A DNA stretch of 33,548 nt from Pseudomonadota bacterium. GTDB taxonomy: Bacteria > Pseudomonadota > Gammaproteobacteria > Burkholderiales > Burkholderiaceae_B. The stretch lies in contig JAFACG010000053.1 in NCBI GenBank assembly GCA_023425645.1, forward strand, positions 1 through 33,548. Reading direction: 5' to 3'. Of the stretch, positions 1-8,365 are shown one piece after another (position 1 is the stretch's first letter; each line of letters opens with the position of its first letter). The notes below the pieces were generated by a model. The model searched no databases. It was not told the DNA's origin and worked only from the letters and a program-made list of their open reading frames with translations. The translations under genes and the position numbers were made by a program.

Positions 1-1799
1 ACATCAACATCCTGCAGGGCGCCAGCCTCCAGGGCGACATCCTGTCCAATTACTCCTCGCGCGATGAGGACGGCGAACTGCGCCTGACTCGCCTGAGCTT
101 CGGCCAGAAAGCCGATGCGCAAGGGCGCGCGACCTTGCAGGCCGACCCCGACTTCCGTCTGTACTACGAGGGCAACATCCAGGGCGGCGACAACCTGGCG
201 GTGGTCATCGCCGGCGGGGCGGCCTCGCTCAATGGCCAACATGAACTGTACGGTGTGCGCGTGGACCCCGGCGCCACGCTGGGCGGCAACAGCTCCTATG
301 CCATCAACCCCGAGGACAGGTTCGCCAATTACGGCACCCTCAACCCCGGCAACTCCATCGGCCAGATGGCCAAGCCGGACCACTCGTTTGGCCAGATGAC
401 CATCACGGGCCACTTCATCCAGGGCCCCCAAGGCCGCATTGTGATCGACGCCAACACTCACCAGAAGGACCGCATCGAAGTCCATGGCCTGGCTGAATTG
501 GCCGGCGAACTGAAGATACAGCTGCAACCCGACTGGTATGCGGATGGCTGGACGTTGAATCAAGACAAGGTGTTCAGCGCTACCCAGACGCAAGGCAGCT
601 TTGATCAGTTCAGCGCCAGCCTGGCTTCGCCCACGCTGGCCGTACAGACCGCCGCCGACGGCCGCTGGACCGTCAAGCGTAATCCGACTGCTTATTCGCA
701 ATACGCCGCCAACCCCAATGCGTATGCGGTGGGCCGCAGCCTGGAACAAGCGCCCACCGAGGCCCAACGTCCGCTGGCCGCCGCCTACCAGGCGCTGGAC
801 TTCTCCCGCCCTGACGGCAGCGACATCAACCAGGGCCTGGACCAGTTGAGCGCCGGCGCCTACGGCGCGCAGCTGGCCGCCAGCCTGCGCCGCGAACAGC
901 TCGTGTCCGAACAACTGCGCCAGCGGCCCGGCCTGGGCAAGGACGGCTGGCAGACCTTCATCCAGCCCTTTGGCGGCCGCTACCGCTGGCAGTTGGGCAG
1001 CGACGACGTGGACCACCGCAGTCAGACCTATGGCGTGCTGTTCGGCGCCGAGCATCGCGCATCGGGCAGCGACTGGAGCCTGGGCGTGCATGCCACGGCC
1101 AATGAGCAGCGCCTGAACATGGACGCCCCCTTCCAGGCCAAGAGCACGCTGACCGGCCTGGGCGCAGGCGTGCACGCCCTGTACCGCGCCGACGCCCGCC
1201 AAGGCTGGAGCGGCGCGGCCCAGCTGCGTGCCAGGCTGGAGCAGGGCAAGCTGAGCCGGCGCATCGACTTCGCCGGCTACCAGGCCAGCCCCTCGGCCGA
1301 CTGGACCGGGCATACCCTGGCCGCGGGCATCCAGGCGGCCTACCACTGGCCGCTGGGCGAGGCGGGCAGCATCGGCCCGGTACTGGCGCTGGACTACCTG
1401 CGCTACAGCCGTCCCGGCTTGAGCGAAGAGGGGGACGCGGCCAGTCGCCTGCGCCTGGATTCCTCGCGCGCCGATGCGCTGCAGGCATCCTTGGGCCTGG
1501 CTGCGCGCCAGAGCTGGGAGCTCAAGCAGGGCCGCCGCCTGCAGGCCGACGTCTCTGCGTCCTGGGAACAGGCGCTGCTGGGCCGCCGCCAGACCCAGCA
1601 CGCGCGGTTCGATGCCTCCCCGCAGACCGGCTTTGACGGGCGCTACGCCCGGGTCGACAGCCATGCGCTGGCGCTGCGCGCCGGGCTGACGCTGCACGCC
1701 TCTGAGCGCCTGCGCCTGGGCGTATCGGCCGGCACCCGCCTGCTGGGCAACAGCCGGGCGGACGTCAGCGGCAATGCAGCGCTGAACTGGGCGTTCTAG
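1..1799 (+). CDS. Autotransporter (type Va secretion), 3' part; gene starts before the window
   Basis: The frame is open from the first bases of the window to a TAG at 1797-1799 (about 598 codons visible), so the 5' end is missing. The visible passenger end has the repeat-like pattern typical of beta-helical adhesins, including a GTLNPGNSIG-type motif that occurs just before the barrel in many autotransporters. From about base 945 the protein turns into a C-terminal beta-barrel of roughly 280 residues, with alternating hydrophobic and polar strands and a final phenylalanine (..LNWAF), the usual signal for outer-membrane insertion. By family knowledge the barrel sits in the outer membrane and exports the passenger to the surface; the ligand is unknown. 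It converges on a FecR-like gene. The nearest family comparison would be Bordetella autotransporters, but the passenger type cannot be named from this part. Confidence 0.9.
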   Translation, partial: INILQGASLQGDILSNYSSRDEDGELRLTRLSFGQKADAQGRATLQADPDFRLYYEGNIQGGDNLAVVIAGGAASLNGQHELYGVRVDPGATLGGNSSYAINPEDRFANYGTLNPGNSIGQMAKPDHSFGQMTITGHFIQGPQGRIVIDANTHQKDRIEVHGLAELAGELKIQLQPDWYADGWTLNQDKVFSATQTQGSFDQFSASLASPTLAVQTAADGRWTVKRNPTAYSQYAANPNAYAVGRSLEQAPTEAQRPLAAAYQALDFSRPDGSDINQGLDQLSAGAYGAQLAASLRREQLVSEQLRQRPGLGKDGWQTFIQPFGGRYRWQLGSDDVDHRSQTYGVLFGAEHRASGSDWSLGVHATANEQRLNMDAPFQAKSTLTGLGAGVHALYRADARQGWSGAAQLRARLEQGKLSRRIDFAGYQASPSADWTGHTLAAGIQAAYHWPLGEAGSIGPVLALDYLRYSRPGLSEEGDAASRLRLDSSRADALQASLGLAARQSWELKQGRRLQADVSASWEQALLGRRQTQHARFDASPQTGFDGRYARVDSHALALRAGLTLHASERLRLGVSAGTRLLGNSRADVSGNAALNWAF

Positions 1800-1813
1800 G
1801 GCCCCAAAAGCAA

Positions 1814-1836
1814 GAGGCCGACGTTCAGTCGGCCTC
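1814..1836 (-). terminator. Hairpin at the end of the FecR-like gene
   Basis: A perfect 9-bp inverted repeat (GAGGCCGAC, 5-base loop, GTCGGCCTC) is followed on the minus strand by CTTGCTTTTG, a modest T-rich run. The stem overlaps the last codons and the stop of the FecR-like gene. It probably ends leftward transcription and may also serve the converging autotransporter gene. Confidence 0.6.
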
Positions 1837-2568
1837 GGGCGGCGATGCTGGAGCGGGCTGGACCCGCCTCATGCCCGCCCACCGGTCCACTTCGACATGC
1901 TGGCCGGGTATCAACACCCTGACCTGACGGCGCCACCAAGTGCCTCCCGCCACCTCGACCGAACCTTCCTCCACCTGAACGCGCGCAAGCTTGTCATCCA
2001 GGTCCATGCGGAAATTCGCATCATGCGTGTGGGCCTCTGCAAAACCAGCGTGTACATTAAAACTTTGCTGCGCCTGTTCGGATACTTGAAAAAAAACGCT
2101 CCCGCGTATCAATTCCACATTGCGTGAATGGGCAGACAGACGAATCCGGATTTCCGAATCCGGGTCAAGGCGAATGAGCGAGCCGTCGGGCAGGCGATGC
2201 TCCAGCACATGCGTGGTCGACTGTACATGATCGTCCTGCAGGACGGCTTCAGGCCAGAACCACGCGCTCACCGCCACGGCGGCAGCCGCGATCGCACCGG
2301 CGAGCAGGCGGCGGCGCCGACCTGACGGGCTGGTCGCAGCGCCCAGACTGGGCAAGAGGCGCCGCAATTCGTGTTCAGGGGCGTCCAGGCTGGCGTCGCA
2401 AAAATAGCAGATGTAGCGATAGCAGCGTTCATGCTCGGGATTGGAGCGGCGCCAATCTTCGAACTCGCGCAGCTCGGCTGCCGTGGCCTCGCCGGAATTC
2501 AGGCGAGTGAACCAGTAAGCAGCCTGCGCCCGCATCTGATCCAGAAACTCCCCTTGATGTGTGCTCAT
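1825..2568 (-). CDS. FecR-like anti-sigma/signal-transducing regulator, C-terminally short
   Basis: The 247-residue protein has the FecR order. A cytoplasmic N-terminal DUF4880-like segment (about residues 15-50, with WFTRLNSGE and EDWRRSNPEHERCY) comes first. Four arginines (84-87) precede one membrane helix (about 88-105), and a periplasmic FecR domain follows (about 115-228, with LPDGSLIRLDPDSEI and VEEGSVEV). Known FecR proteins of about 320 residues carry a signal from a TonB receptor to an ECF sigma factor. This one stops right after the FecR domain (ending PASPPEAD) and lacks the last 70 or so residues that normally contact the receptor. No ECF sigma gene or TonB receptor is visible nearby; the only neighbours are an autotransporter gene (convergent) and an unrelated membrane protein gene. 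Whether it controls an ECF sigma factor encoded elsewhere is an inference. Confidence 0.85.
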   Translation of the reverse strand: MSTHQGEFLDQMRAQAAYWFTRLNSGEATAAELREFEDWRRSNPEHERCYRYICYFCDASLDAPEHELRRLLPSLGAATSPSGRRRRLLAGAIAAAAVAVSAWFWPEAVLQDDHVQSTTHVLEHRLPDGSLIRLDPDSEIRIRLSAHSRNVELIRGSVFFQVSEQAQQSFNVHAGFAEAHTHDANFRMDLDDKLARVQVEEGSVEVAGGTWWRRQVRVLIPGQHVEVDRWAGMRRVQPAPASPPEAD

Positions 2569-2790
2569 GGCAGCAGCTAGCCCCGTTCAGTTACGCCCAG
2601 TAGTCGGATGAACTTGATGCAGTGCACAAAATGGCTGCACCCGCCATTGTAATTAAATAATACTGGACGCATGGTCGCTAATTCAAATATGGTTAATTCT
2701 TTTGCGCCACAAATTACGAGAAACACGGCCGCTTGAAACAGCTACATTAACTCAAATCCAGAATATCCAGAACAAATATTGACTTAATTT

Positions 2791-2819
2791 TTTACACAGA
2801 ATTTAAAGCAAGTTGTCAA
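2791..2819 (-). promoter_or_regulatory. Likely sigma-70 promoter for the FecR-like gene
   Basis: On the minus strand a perfect TTGACA (2819-2814) is followed after 17 bases by TGTAAA (2796-2791), a fair -10 hexamer. The surrounding 270 bases are AT-rich compared with the flanks. Transcription would start near 2784 and leave a leader of about 215 bases before the FecR-like start codon. Nothing else was recognised in the 2569-2848 gap. Confidence 0.5.
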
Positions 2820-2848
2820 TAAACAGTGCAATTCCTGCACAGAAGAAA

Positions 2849-3883
2849 TCACCCCCCCGGCTCTTCGGTCCCGGCAAGCAAGCGGCCCGTCAATAAATCA
2901 TGCTTGCGCAGGACTGTCGGCTCGTCCTGCGCCTCGGCAGTCCGCATCTGCAAGACCATGGGCCAATCAGGAAAAAGGCGGTAGTTCGGCGTGGATGCCT
3001 CCGTGCCGGGCGGATAGCTTATGCCTCCCAGCTCCACGGGCTGCATCAATTGCGCATGCACCAGATATAAGACGCGCTTGTGTTCATCCACGGCGAAATA
3101 CGCCCATTCGAGCGCCATTCCCCACAAAGAGAGACGCAGGCCGTCTCCTTCCACACGCACGGACCAGCGGTCCGCGTCGCGCGCCCCATCGGTATAAGCC
3201 GTCCCGCCCGGCACGGCCATCACTTGTGCGCCCGCCGGCACATCAATGGCCAGGGGCGGCGCCTGCGCCACGTTGGTCCCCGTCGCCAGGGGGCTCCAAC
3301 CCTTCAGGCCATTGCCCTGCGCCAAAGTGCAGCTGGCCATGCGAAAGCCGCCCTCCAGCTCCGGATCGGCCACCAGCTCCACCACCTGCCCGGCATCGCA
3401 CAGCCAGCCGTCCAGGCGTTGGTCCTGCGCCAGGCGCACCTGCCAGGGCGCATCCGCCAGGTCCGGCCGCGAACGCTCGAACGACACGACAGACGCTTGA
3501 CCCAGCAGTACAGGCTGCGGAAATCGGGCCCAGGCAACACTGTCCGGATCGCCCCAGCTCGCCAGCTCCAGGCGGGTGCCCGCCGGCATCTGCACGCCTG
3601 CCAGACGGGTATCGTGCGCCAGCGTATGCCGCCGGCTGGCGAGCTCGGCCGCCCTGTCCGGCTCGTACTCGTGCATCGACCACTGGAACGCCGCGTACCG
3701 GCCTCCCAACATCAATAAGGCCAGCAGGCCGGCCAGCCGTAGCCAGGGCTTCTGTCTGAAGCGCTCGCGCCGACGCGGCTGAAATGCCAGCAACAACAGC
3801 CAGGCCCCCAGCCAGATCAGGGCGATGGGACCCAGCACCAGAGTCAGCAGGACAGGCAGGGAAAGAGGAGCGACGGGAATCAT
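2849..3883 (-). CDS. Membrane protein of unknown function (344 aa)
   Basis: No family was recognised. The protein starts with two hydrophobic helices (about residues 9-33 and 47-66) separated by a basic loop (QPRRRERFRQKPWLR), so about 275 residues probably lie outside the cytoplasmic membrane. The soluble part is rich in Trp and Gly with no enzyme motif that I can identify. It contains stretches such as LPAGTRLELASWGDPDSVAW and PPLAIDVPAGAQV that look like repeated beta-type modules of the form 'VPAGAQV / MPAGTRLELASWGD / YPPGTE'. Start and stop are clear, but there is no good ribosome binding site at the ATG. It lies upstream of the FecR-like gene on the same strand with a 280-base AT-rich gap. 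It is divergent from the next gene. Confidence 0.75.
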   Translation of the reverse strand: MIPVAPLSLPVLLTLVLGPIALIWLGAWLLLLAFQPRRRERFRQKPWLRLAGLLALLMLGGRYAAFQWSMHEYEPDRAAELASRRHTLAHDTRLAGVQMPAGTRLELASWGDPDSVAWARFPQPVLLGQASVVSFERSRPDLADAPWQVRLAQDQRLDGWLCDAGQVVELVADPELEGGFRMASCTLAQGNGLKGWSPLATGTNVAQAPPLAIDVPAGAQVMAVPGGTAYTDGARDADRWSVRVEGDGLRLSLWGMALEWAYFAVDEHKRVLYLVHAQLMQPVELGGISYPPGTEASTPNYRLFPDWPMVLQMRTAEAQDEPTVLRKHDLLTGRLLAGTEEPGG

Positions 3884-4011
3884 GGCGAGAACATGGGCAG
3901 AAAAAAAAAGCGCTTCAGAGTAGCAGACAAGGCAGGCGACCCGACAGGGTCGCGCCCATCATCCGGACGAGACGCCGCAACTGTTCAGCTCCCAGGCAAA
4001 GCCTGCCTATA

Positions 4012-4680
4012 ATGACATCTGCTGAAAAATCAGGATATGCCGTCCTGCGGCAAGTCTCCCGACAACCGCCACCGCTGATCGAGCCACCTTTGAATTTCTA
4101 CCAATTGCATTGGCGCATCGCAGCCGGCACCGCCCTGGCCTTCCTGATCTTCACCGGGCTGGACCACCTGTTCTTCCATACATTCGAGCACGTGCGCGGC
4201 ATAGACTGGGTCTACCTGCCCGCCGGCATACGCCTGCTGTGCACCTTGCTGTTCGGGTTCACAGGCTCGGTGGGCCTGTTCCTGGGGTCATGCCTGGCCG
4301 CCTTCCTCTATTATTTCCCCGACGAGCCGACGCGCGCCCTGGTCGGCAGCGCCATCTCCGCGTTCGCCCCCTACCTGGCCTATGTGCTGGCCCAGACAAC
4401 GATGCGCCTGCGTCCCACGCTGAGCAATCTGACCGCCCGCAAGCTGCTGGCCTGCGCGCTGCTGTACGCCGGCTGCAATACGCTGCTGCACCTGCTATGG
4501 TTCATCACGACCGGGGACCCGGGCCCCCACCCCTGGCATTCCAGCGCGATCATGCTCATGGGGGACCTGTCGGGGTCGCTGATCGTGGTCTATCTGTTCA
4601 AGCACATCCTGTCGGCCACGCGCCGCTACCGCCGCCTGCGCCGGCGCGTATACCGCCACCAGCCTCCCCCGCTGGGCTGA
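4012..4680 (+). CDS. Integral membrane protein, MASE1-like, without an output domain
   Basis: This is a small polytopic membrane protein with about five to six hydrophobic helices. The stretch YLPAGIRLLCTLLFG followed by GLFLGSCLAAFLYYF resembles MASE1, a membrane sensor module usually fused to GGDEF, EAL or kinase domains. Here the protein ends in a short basic tail (RRYRRLRRRVYRHQ) with no output domain. The start is uncertain. The ATG at 4012 has no Shine-Dalgarno sequence and overlaps a TATAAT (4008-4013), so transcription may begin just downstream and the TTG at 4090 (giving MNFYQLHWR..., 196 aa) may be the true start. Longer upstream reading would run into the divergent gene and is unlikely. 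The role is not known. Confidence 0.7.
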   Translation: MTSAEKSGYAVLRQVSRQPPPLIEPPLNFYQLHWRIAAGTALAFLIFTGLDHLFFHTFEHVRGIDWVYLPAGIRLLCTLLFGFTGSVGLFLGSCLAAFLYYFPDEPTRALVGSAISAFAPYLAYVLAQTTMRLRPTLSNLTARKLLACALLYAGCNTLLHLLWFITTGDPGPHPWHSSAIMLMGDLSGSLIVVYLFKHILSATRRYRRLRRRVYRHQPPPLG

Positions 4681-5466
4681 TCACACCATGATGTGGCCTT
4701 CCAGGTAGAACACGGCCTGGCCGCGCAGGGCTACGCGGTCCCCCTGCAGATGGCAGTCCAGCACGCCCCCGCGCGGCGAGGCCTGGCAGGCCAGCAATCG
4801 GGCCTTGCCCAGGCGCGGCGCCCAATAGGGCATCAGGGCGCAATGCGCCGAGCCGGTGACCGGATCTTCGTCTATGCCATGGCCCGGCGCGAAGAAGCGG
4901 CTGACGAAATCGAAACGGCCGCTGCCGCGCGCCGTCACAATGCAGGCGTCCCGGCCGATCTGCAACAGGGCGCGCATGTCGGGCTCCAGTTCGCGTACCT
5001 GCTGCTCGGACTCCAGCACGGCCATGCACGCGAAGTCGTTGGCCCACAGCTCCAGCGGCTGCGCGCCCAGCGCCTGCGCCAAGGCCGGATCGTCGGGCTG
5101 GCGCTGCGCGGGGCGGGCGGGAAAGTCCAGGATGTAATCCGCGCCTTCGCGCCGCACGGTCAACGCGCCGCTCAAGGTGTGGAACACGACTTGATCCTCC
5201 TGGGGCCGCAGCCGCTCCAGCACCACGGCGGCGCTGGCCAGCGTGGCATGGCCGCACAAGGGAACCTCCACCGAGGGTGTGAACCAGCGCAACTGGTAAT
5301 CCGCGCCACGGGGGACCAGGAAGGCCGTCTCCGCCAGATTGTTCTCCTGGGCAATCGCCTGCAGGACCGCATCGTCCGGATAAGCGTGCATAGGCACGAC
5401 CGCCGCCGGATTGCCGGCGAAAAGAGTATCGGTAAAGGCATCGACTTGATAGATCGGCAAACGCAT
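4681..5466 (-). CDS. PhzF-family isomerase/epimerase-like protein
   Basis: A protein of about 261 residues of the PhzF fold (diaminopimelate-epimerase-like superfamily). It has the family signatures: IYQVDAFTDTLFAGNPAAV at the N-terminus, ENNLAETAF with the conserved acid E46 that is catalytic in PhzF, a CGHATLASA motif, and DPVTGSAHC towards the C-terminus. PhzF isomerises a phenazine precursor, but most family members sit outside phenazine operons and their substrates are unknown; no phenazine genes are seen here. I place the start at ATG 5466 because AGGAG lies 7-8 bases before it; an in-frame TTG at 5484 is less likely. It converges with the membrane protein gene, their stop codons being directly adjacent. 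Confidence 0.9.
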   Translation of the reverse strand: MRLPIYQVDAFTDTLFAGNPAAVVPMHAYPDDAVLQAIAQENNLAETAFLVPRGADYQLRWFTPSVEVPLCGHATLASAAVVLERLRPQEDQVVFHTLSGALTVRREGADYILDFPARPAQRQPDDPALAQALGAQPLELWANDFACMAVLESEQQVRELEPDMRALLQIGRDACIVTARGSGRFDFVSRFFAPGHGIDEDPVTGSAHCALMPYWAPRLGKARLLACQASPRGGVLDCHLQGDRVALRGQAVFYLEGHIMV

Positions 5467-5504
5467 CTCGGCTCCTGGACGCAAGGGGATATCAAGCGAT
5501 CAGT

Positions 5505-5534
5505 ATAAAAAGAAAACCGCCCCCGAAGGGGCGG
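5505..5534 (-). terminator. Rho-independent terminator after the kinase/regulator/GlcG unit
   Basis: Inverted repeat CCGCCCC (5517-5523), loop CGAA, GGGGCGG (5528-5534). On the minus strand the stem is followed by TTTTCTTTTT. It lies 25 bases past the stop of the GlcG-like gene and should end that unit before the PhzF gene. Confidence 0.85.
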
Positions 5535-5559
5535 CCGGAATGCAATGAGCCGTACGGAC

Positions 5560-6045
5560 TTATTTCAGCTCCGCTTTGAGCGTGTCCAGCGCCGCCACGG
5601 CGCAGGCTTCGTCCAGGTGGCCGCCGGGGGCTCCGCCCACGCCGATGGCGCCTATGGTGTCATTGCCCACCTTGACGGGCACGCCGCCGCCCAGCAGCAG
5701 AAAGCCCTGGATGTCGCCCAGGTTGGCGGCGCCGGCGTTCTTCTGCGAACCCTCCAGCATGGCGCTGGTCAGGTTGCGGGCCGAGGCGGAGGTAAAGGCC
5801 TTGTCGATGCTGGCGCTTACGGTGTGAGGGCCGGCCTGGTCGGCACGCTGGAAGGCGCGCAGCACGCCGGCGCGATCCACCACGGCGGCCGATACGTTGT
5901 AGCCTTTGGCCGAGCATTGATTGACGGTTTCGGCGGCCAGGCGGCCGGCCAGGTCCAGGGAGATGTTTTTCTCGGTCAGCACACCCTGGGCCTGGGCGGC
6001 GCCGGCGGCGAACAACAGAGCCATCAGCAGGGAAGAACGCAACAT
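5560..6045 (-). CDS. Secreted GlcG/HbpS-family (heme-binding-like) protein
   Basis: 161 residues with a clear signal peptide (MLRSSLLMALLFAAGAAQA, cleavage probably after AQA) followed by a full GlcG/HbpS domain (formerly DUF336). Family hallmarks visible are AAVVDRAGVLRAFQRADQAG, SIDKAFTSASARN, GGGVPVKVGNDTIGAIGVGGAPGGHLDEACA. The Streptomyces member HbpS binds heme outside the cell and modulates the SenS/SenR two-component system. Here the gene lies 50 bases downstream of a kinase/regulator pair on the same strand and ahead of a strong terminator, which suggests a shared unit. I chose ATG 6045 because GGAG lies nine bases before it; an in-frame ATG at 6060 would add MEIPA. Heme binding itself is not shown by the sequence. 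Confidence 0.85.
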   Translation of the reverse strand: MLRSSLLMALLFAAGAAQAQGVLTEKNISLDLAGRLAAETVNQCSAKGYNVSAAVVDRAGVLRAFQRADQAGPHTVSASIDKAFTSASARNLTSAMLEGSQKNAGAANLGDIQGFLLLGGGVPVKVGNDTIGAIGVGGAPGGHLDEACAVAALDTLKAELK

Positions 6046-6095
6046 AGCGGGAATCTCCATTAATCGTTTCCGACACCGTGGTCGGCATGGGGAAA

Positions 6096-6794
6096 CTATA
6101 GGGCCCGCCCCCGCCTGGCCGCCATTCGGACGCCTACCCGTCCGCCTCCGTATTTCTGCGTAGCGGTATCGACCAGGCTGGCGTAATGACGGATCAGATG
6201 GGCCAGCGTATCCACCTGCAGCTTGGCGAACAGATTGGCGCGGTGCGTCTCCACCGTGCGCGGCGACAATGACAGGGCCCGGCCGATCTCCTTGTTGGTC
6301 AGGCCCTCGACGATCAAGCCCAGCACGTCGCGCTCGCGCTCGGACAGGCTGGCGTAACGTTCCCGCGCCCATTGATCGGCCGCCAGACGCTCGCGCCGGC
6401 GCACGTGCTGGCGCACGGCCTGCTGGACCGTGTCCAGCAGCACGTCATCGCCGACCGGCTTTTCCAGGAACTCCGCCGCCCCTGCCTTGAAGGCGCGCCG
6501 GCACATATCCACCGTGCCGTGGCCGGTCAACAGGATGATGGGCTGATCCACGCCCTGGTCGATCAAGGTGTCCAGCCGCGTCAGGCCGCTGATGCCCGGC
6601 ATGCGCACATCCAGGATCAGAGCTCCGATGGCCTGCCGGTCGAAGGATTCCAGGAACAGCTGCGAATCCGCCCAGGCCTGCACCCGCAGGCCCACCGTGC
6701 TGATCAGCAGGGACAGGCTCTGCCGAACCGCGGCGTCATCGTCGAGCAGATGGATCAAGGGAGACAGGCTGGAGCTGGTTTCTGGCTGGTTCAT
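6096..6794 (-). CDS. Two-component response regulator, FixJ/TctD-like (receiver + LuxR HTH)
   Basis: 232 residues. The receiver domain has the acidic pocket DDD (18-20), the phospho-acceptor D62 in LILDVRMPG, T90 in LLTGHGT and K112 in EKPVG. A LuxR/FixJ-type helix-turn-helix follows (about 148-205, with LSERERDVLGLIVEGLTNKEIG and SPRTVETHRANLFAKL). It should bind DNA when phosphorylated by the kinase encoded immediately upstream. Its ATG overlaps the kinase stop in an ATGA arrangement, a sign of translational coupling. The C-terminal 20 residues are rich in Gly and Arg and lie beyond the usual domain end. Targets are not shown; the GlcG/HbpS-like gene 50 bases downstream is an obvious candidate. 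Confidence 0.92.
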   Translation of the reverse strand: MNQPETSSSLSPLIHLLDDDAAVRQSLSLLISTVGLRVQAWADSQLFLESFDRQAIGALILDVRMPGISGLTRLDTLIDQGVDQPIILLTGHGTVDMCRRAFKAGAAEFLEKPVGDDVLLDTVQQAVRQHVRRRERLAADQWARERYASLSERERDVLGLIVEGLTNKEIGRALSLSPRTVETHRANLFAKLQVDTLAHLIRHYASLVDTATQKYGGGRVGVRMAARRGRAL

Positions 6795-8257
6795 GATGGA
6801 TTGTCGTCGACTCGTTGCAGTTCCAGCGCGAATACGGCGCCGCCCAGCGGATCGTTGAACGCCGTCAGGCCGCCGCCCATGGCCTGAGCCAGGGATTCGC
6901 TCAGGCTCAGGCCCAGGCCCAGGCCGTCGGCCCGCGTGGTGAAGAATGGCTCGAACAGACGGTCCAGATGATGCGGATCTATGCCGGGGCCATTGTCGCG
7001 CACGGTCAGCACCACCCGTCCCTGGCGCGGCAGGATCTCCAGCCAGATGCGCGGGTCGGCGCGCTTGGCGCCGGCCAGGGCGGCCACGGCGTTGTTGAGC
7101 AGATTGTGGATGATCTGGCCCAGCGCCACCGGTTCGCCCAGCACATCCACGTCCTGCGGCGGCAGGCGCTTTTCAAGTTTGATGCCATGGCGCTCCAGCT
7201 CGGGCATCAGCAGATGTACGGATTCGTCCAGCACCTGCGTCAGGGACAGGGGATGGCACTGATCGGCCAGGCCGCTCTCGCGCAAGCTGTGGCGCAGGCG
7301 CGTCAATACGCTGGAGGCGCGCTTGATCTGCTCGACCGAGTGCCCCATGGCCTGGCGCGCCGGCTCCAGGTCCGGCGGATCCTCCTGCAACAGGCGCAGG
7401 CTGGCCTGGGTATTGGCCAGCACCGATGTCAGCGGCTGATTCAGTTCATGCGCCAGCCCCGCCGCCATCTCGCCCAGGGAATTCAGGCGAGCCACCTGGC
7501 CGATGCGCAGCAGTTCCTGGGCGCGCAGGGTCTGCTCGCGCTGCTTGCGTACATAGAAGGCCAGCAACACCAGCAGGGCGCTGGCAAGCGAGAACAGCAG
7601 CGCCTGTCCCCAGGGCAGATCCGCATAGGCGACCACGCGGCGCGTATGCAGCTGGAATGGCTGGCTGTTGGAAGCCAGCGTCTTGCCGGACTGGAACACC
7701 ACCGGACCGGAGCGGTCCTGTCCAGGGCTGATCACCCACTGCTGATCCTGCCATTCCAGCACCACGCGCACCGGGCTGCCATTGCGCCGGAAAGGCCATT
7801 CGTCCCAGGCAATGGCCGCGTTCAGGTCCAGCAGCACCGCGAAACTGGCCGGGTGCGCGGCCACCAGCAGCACGTAGCGGCCCTGAGACAGGCGCACGTC
7901 GGTCAGCACGGCGCGCTCGACCTTCAAGGACTGCTGCTGGGCTTGCCGCCATTGTGGGTCCGCCCAGGCCGCGTCGCCTTCCTCCCGGTAAATGGCCATG
8001 ACCTGCGGGAACATGGCCTCCAGCGCGCCCAGCCGCTCGATGCGCTGCACCGGCGGCTGCAGCAGCGCGAGCATCTGCAGGATGGCGTCATGCTGCGCCA
8101 GGCGCTGGCCCAGCAGACGGTAGGCGATGTTGCTCTGCACGGTGAAGGCTTCCTGCTGGCGGCCCAGCTCGATGCGCGTCAGCACCGCCGACCCAGCCAA
8201 CGACAGCCCGAGCCAGATCAGGAAACCGTACAGAAAGGAGCGGTGGCGCGTCTTCAT
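6791..8257 (-). CDS. Sensor histidine kinase (two-TM periplasmic sensor)
   Basis: About 488 residues from ATG 8257. The protein has a first membrane helix (about residues 9-27), a periplasmic sensor of roughly 185 residues and a second helix (about 217-236). The dimerisation/phospho-acceptor box is GEMAAGLAHELNQPLTS with H270. The ATPase domain has N-box (HNLLNNA, about 384-390), DNGPGI (421-426) and GLGLGLSLS motifs. The style is that of the DctB/DctS/FixL group that pairs with FixJ-type regulators. No PAS domain is evident between the second helix and the kinase core, and the ligand cannot be told. An in-frame start at 8320 would add 21 residues that do not look like part of the protein. 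It is the first gene of a unit with the response regulator and the secreted GlcG/HbpS protein. Confidence 0.9.
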   Translation of the reverse strand: MKTRHRSFLYGFLIWLGLSLAGSAVLTRIELGRQQEAFTVQSNIAYRLLGQRLAQHDAILQMLALLQPPVQRIERLGALEAMFPQVMAIYREEGDAAWADPQWRQAQQQSLKVERAVLTDVRLSQGRYVLLVAAHPASFAVLLDLNAAIAWDEWPFRRNGSPVRVVLEWQDQQWVISPGQDRSGPVVFQSGKTLASNSQPFQLHTRRVVAYADLPWGQALLFSLASALLVLLAFYVRKQREQTLRAQELLRIGQVARLNSLGEMAAGLAHELNQPLTSVLANTQASLRLLQEDPPDLEPARQAMGHSVEQIKRASSVLTRLRHSLRESGLADQCHPLSLTQVLDESVHLLMPELERHGIKLEKRLPPQDVDVLGEPVALGQIIHNLLNNAVAALAGAKRADPRIWLEILPRQGRVVLTVRDNGPGIDPHHLDRLFEPFFTTRADGLGLGLSLSESLAQAMGGGLTAFNDPLGGAVFALELQRVDDNPS

Positions 8258-8365
8258 GCAAGCATTGTGGGGACGGAAAACAACAGGGTAAATAGGCCGA
8301 CTGGTCGATAAAACCAGCATTTGCTATATTAATCAAGGTCTTTGACCATGTGCTTGCACACAAGC

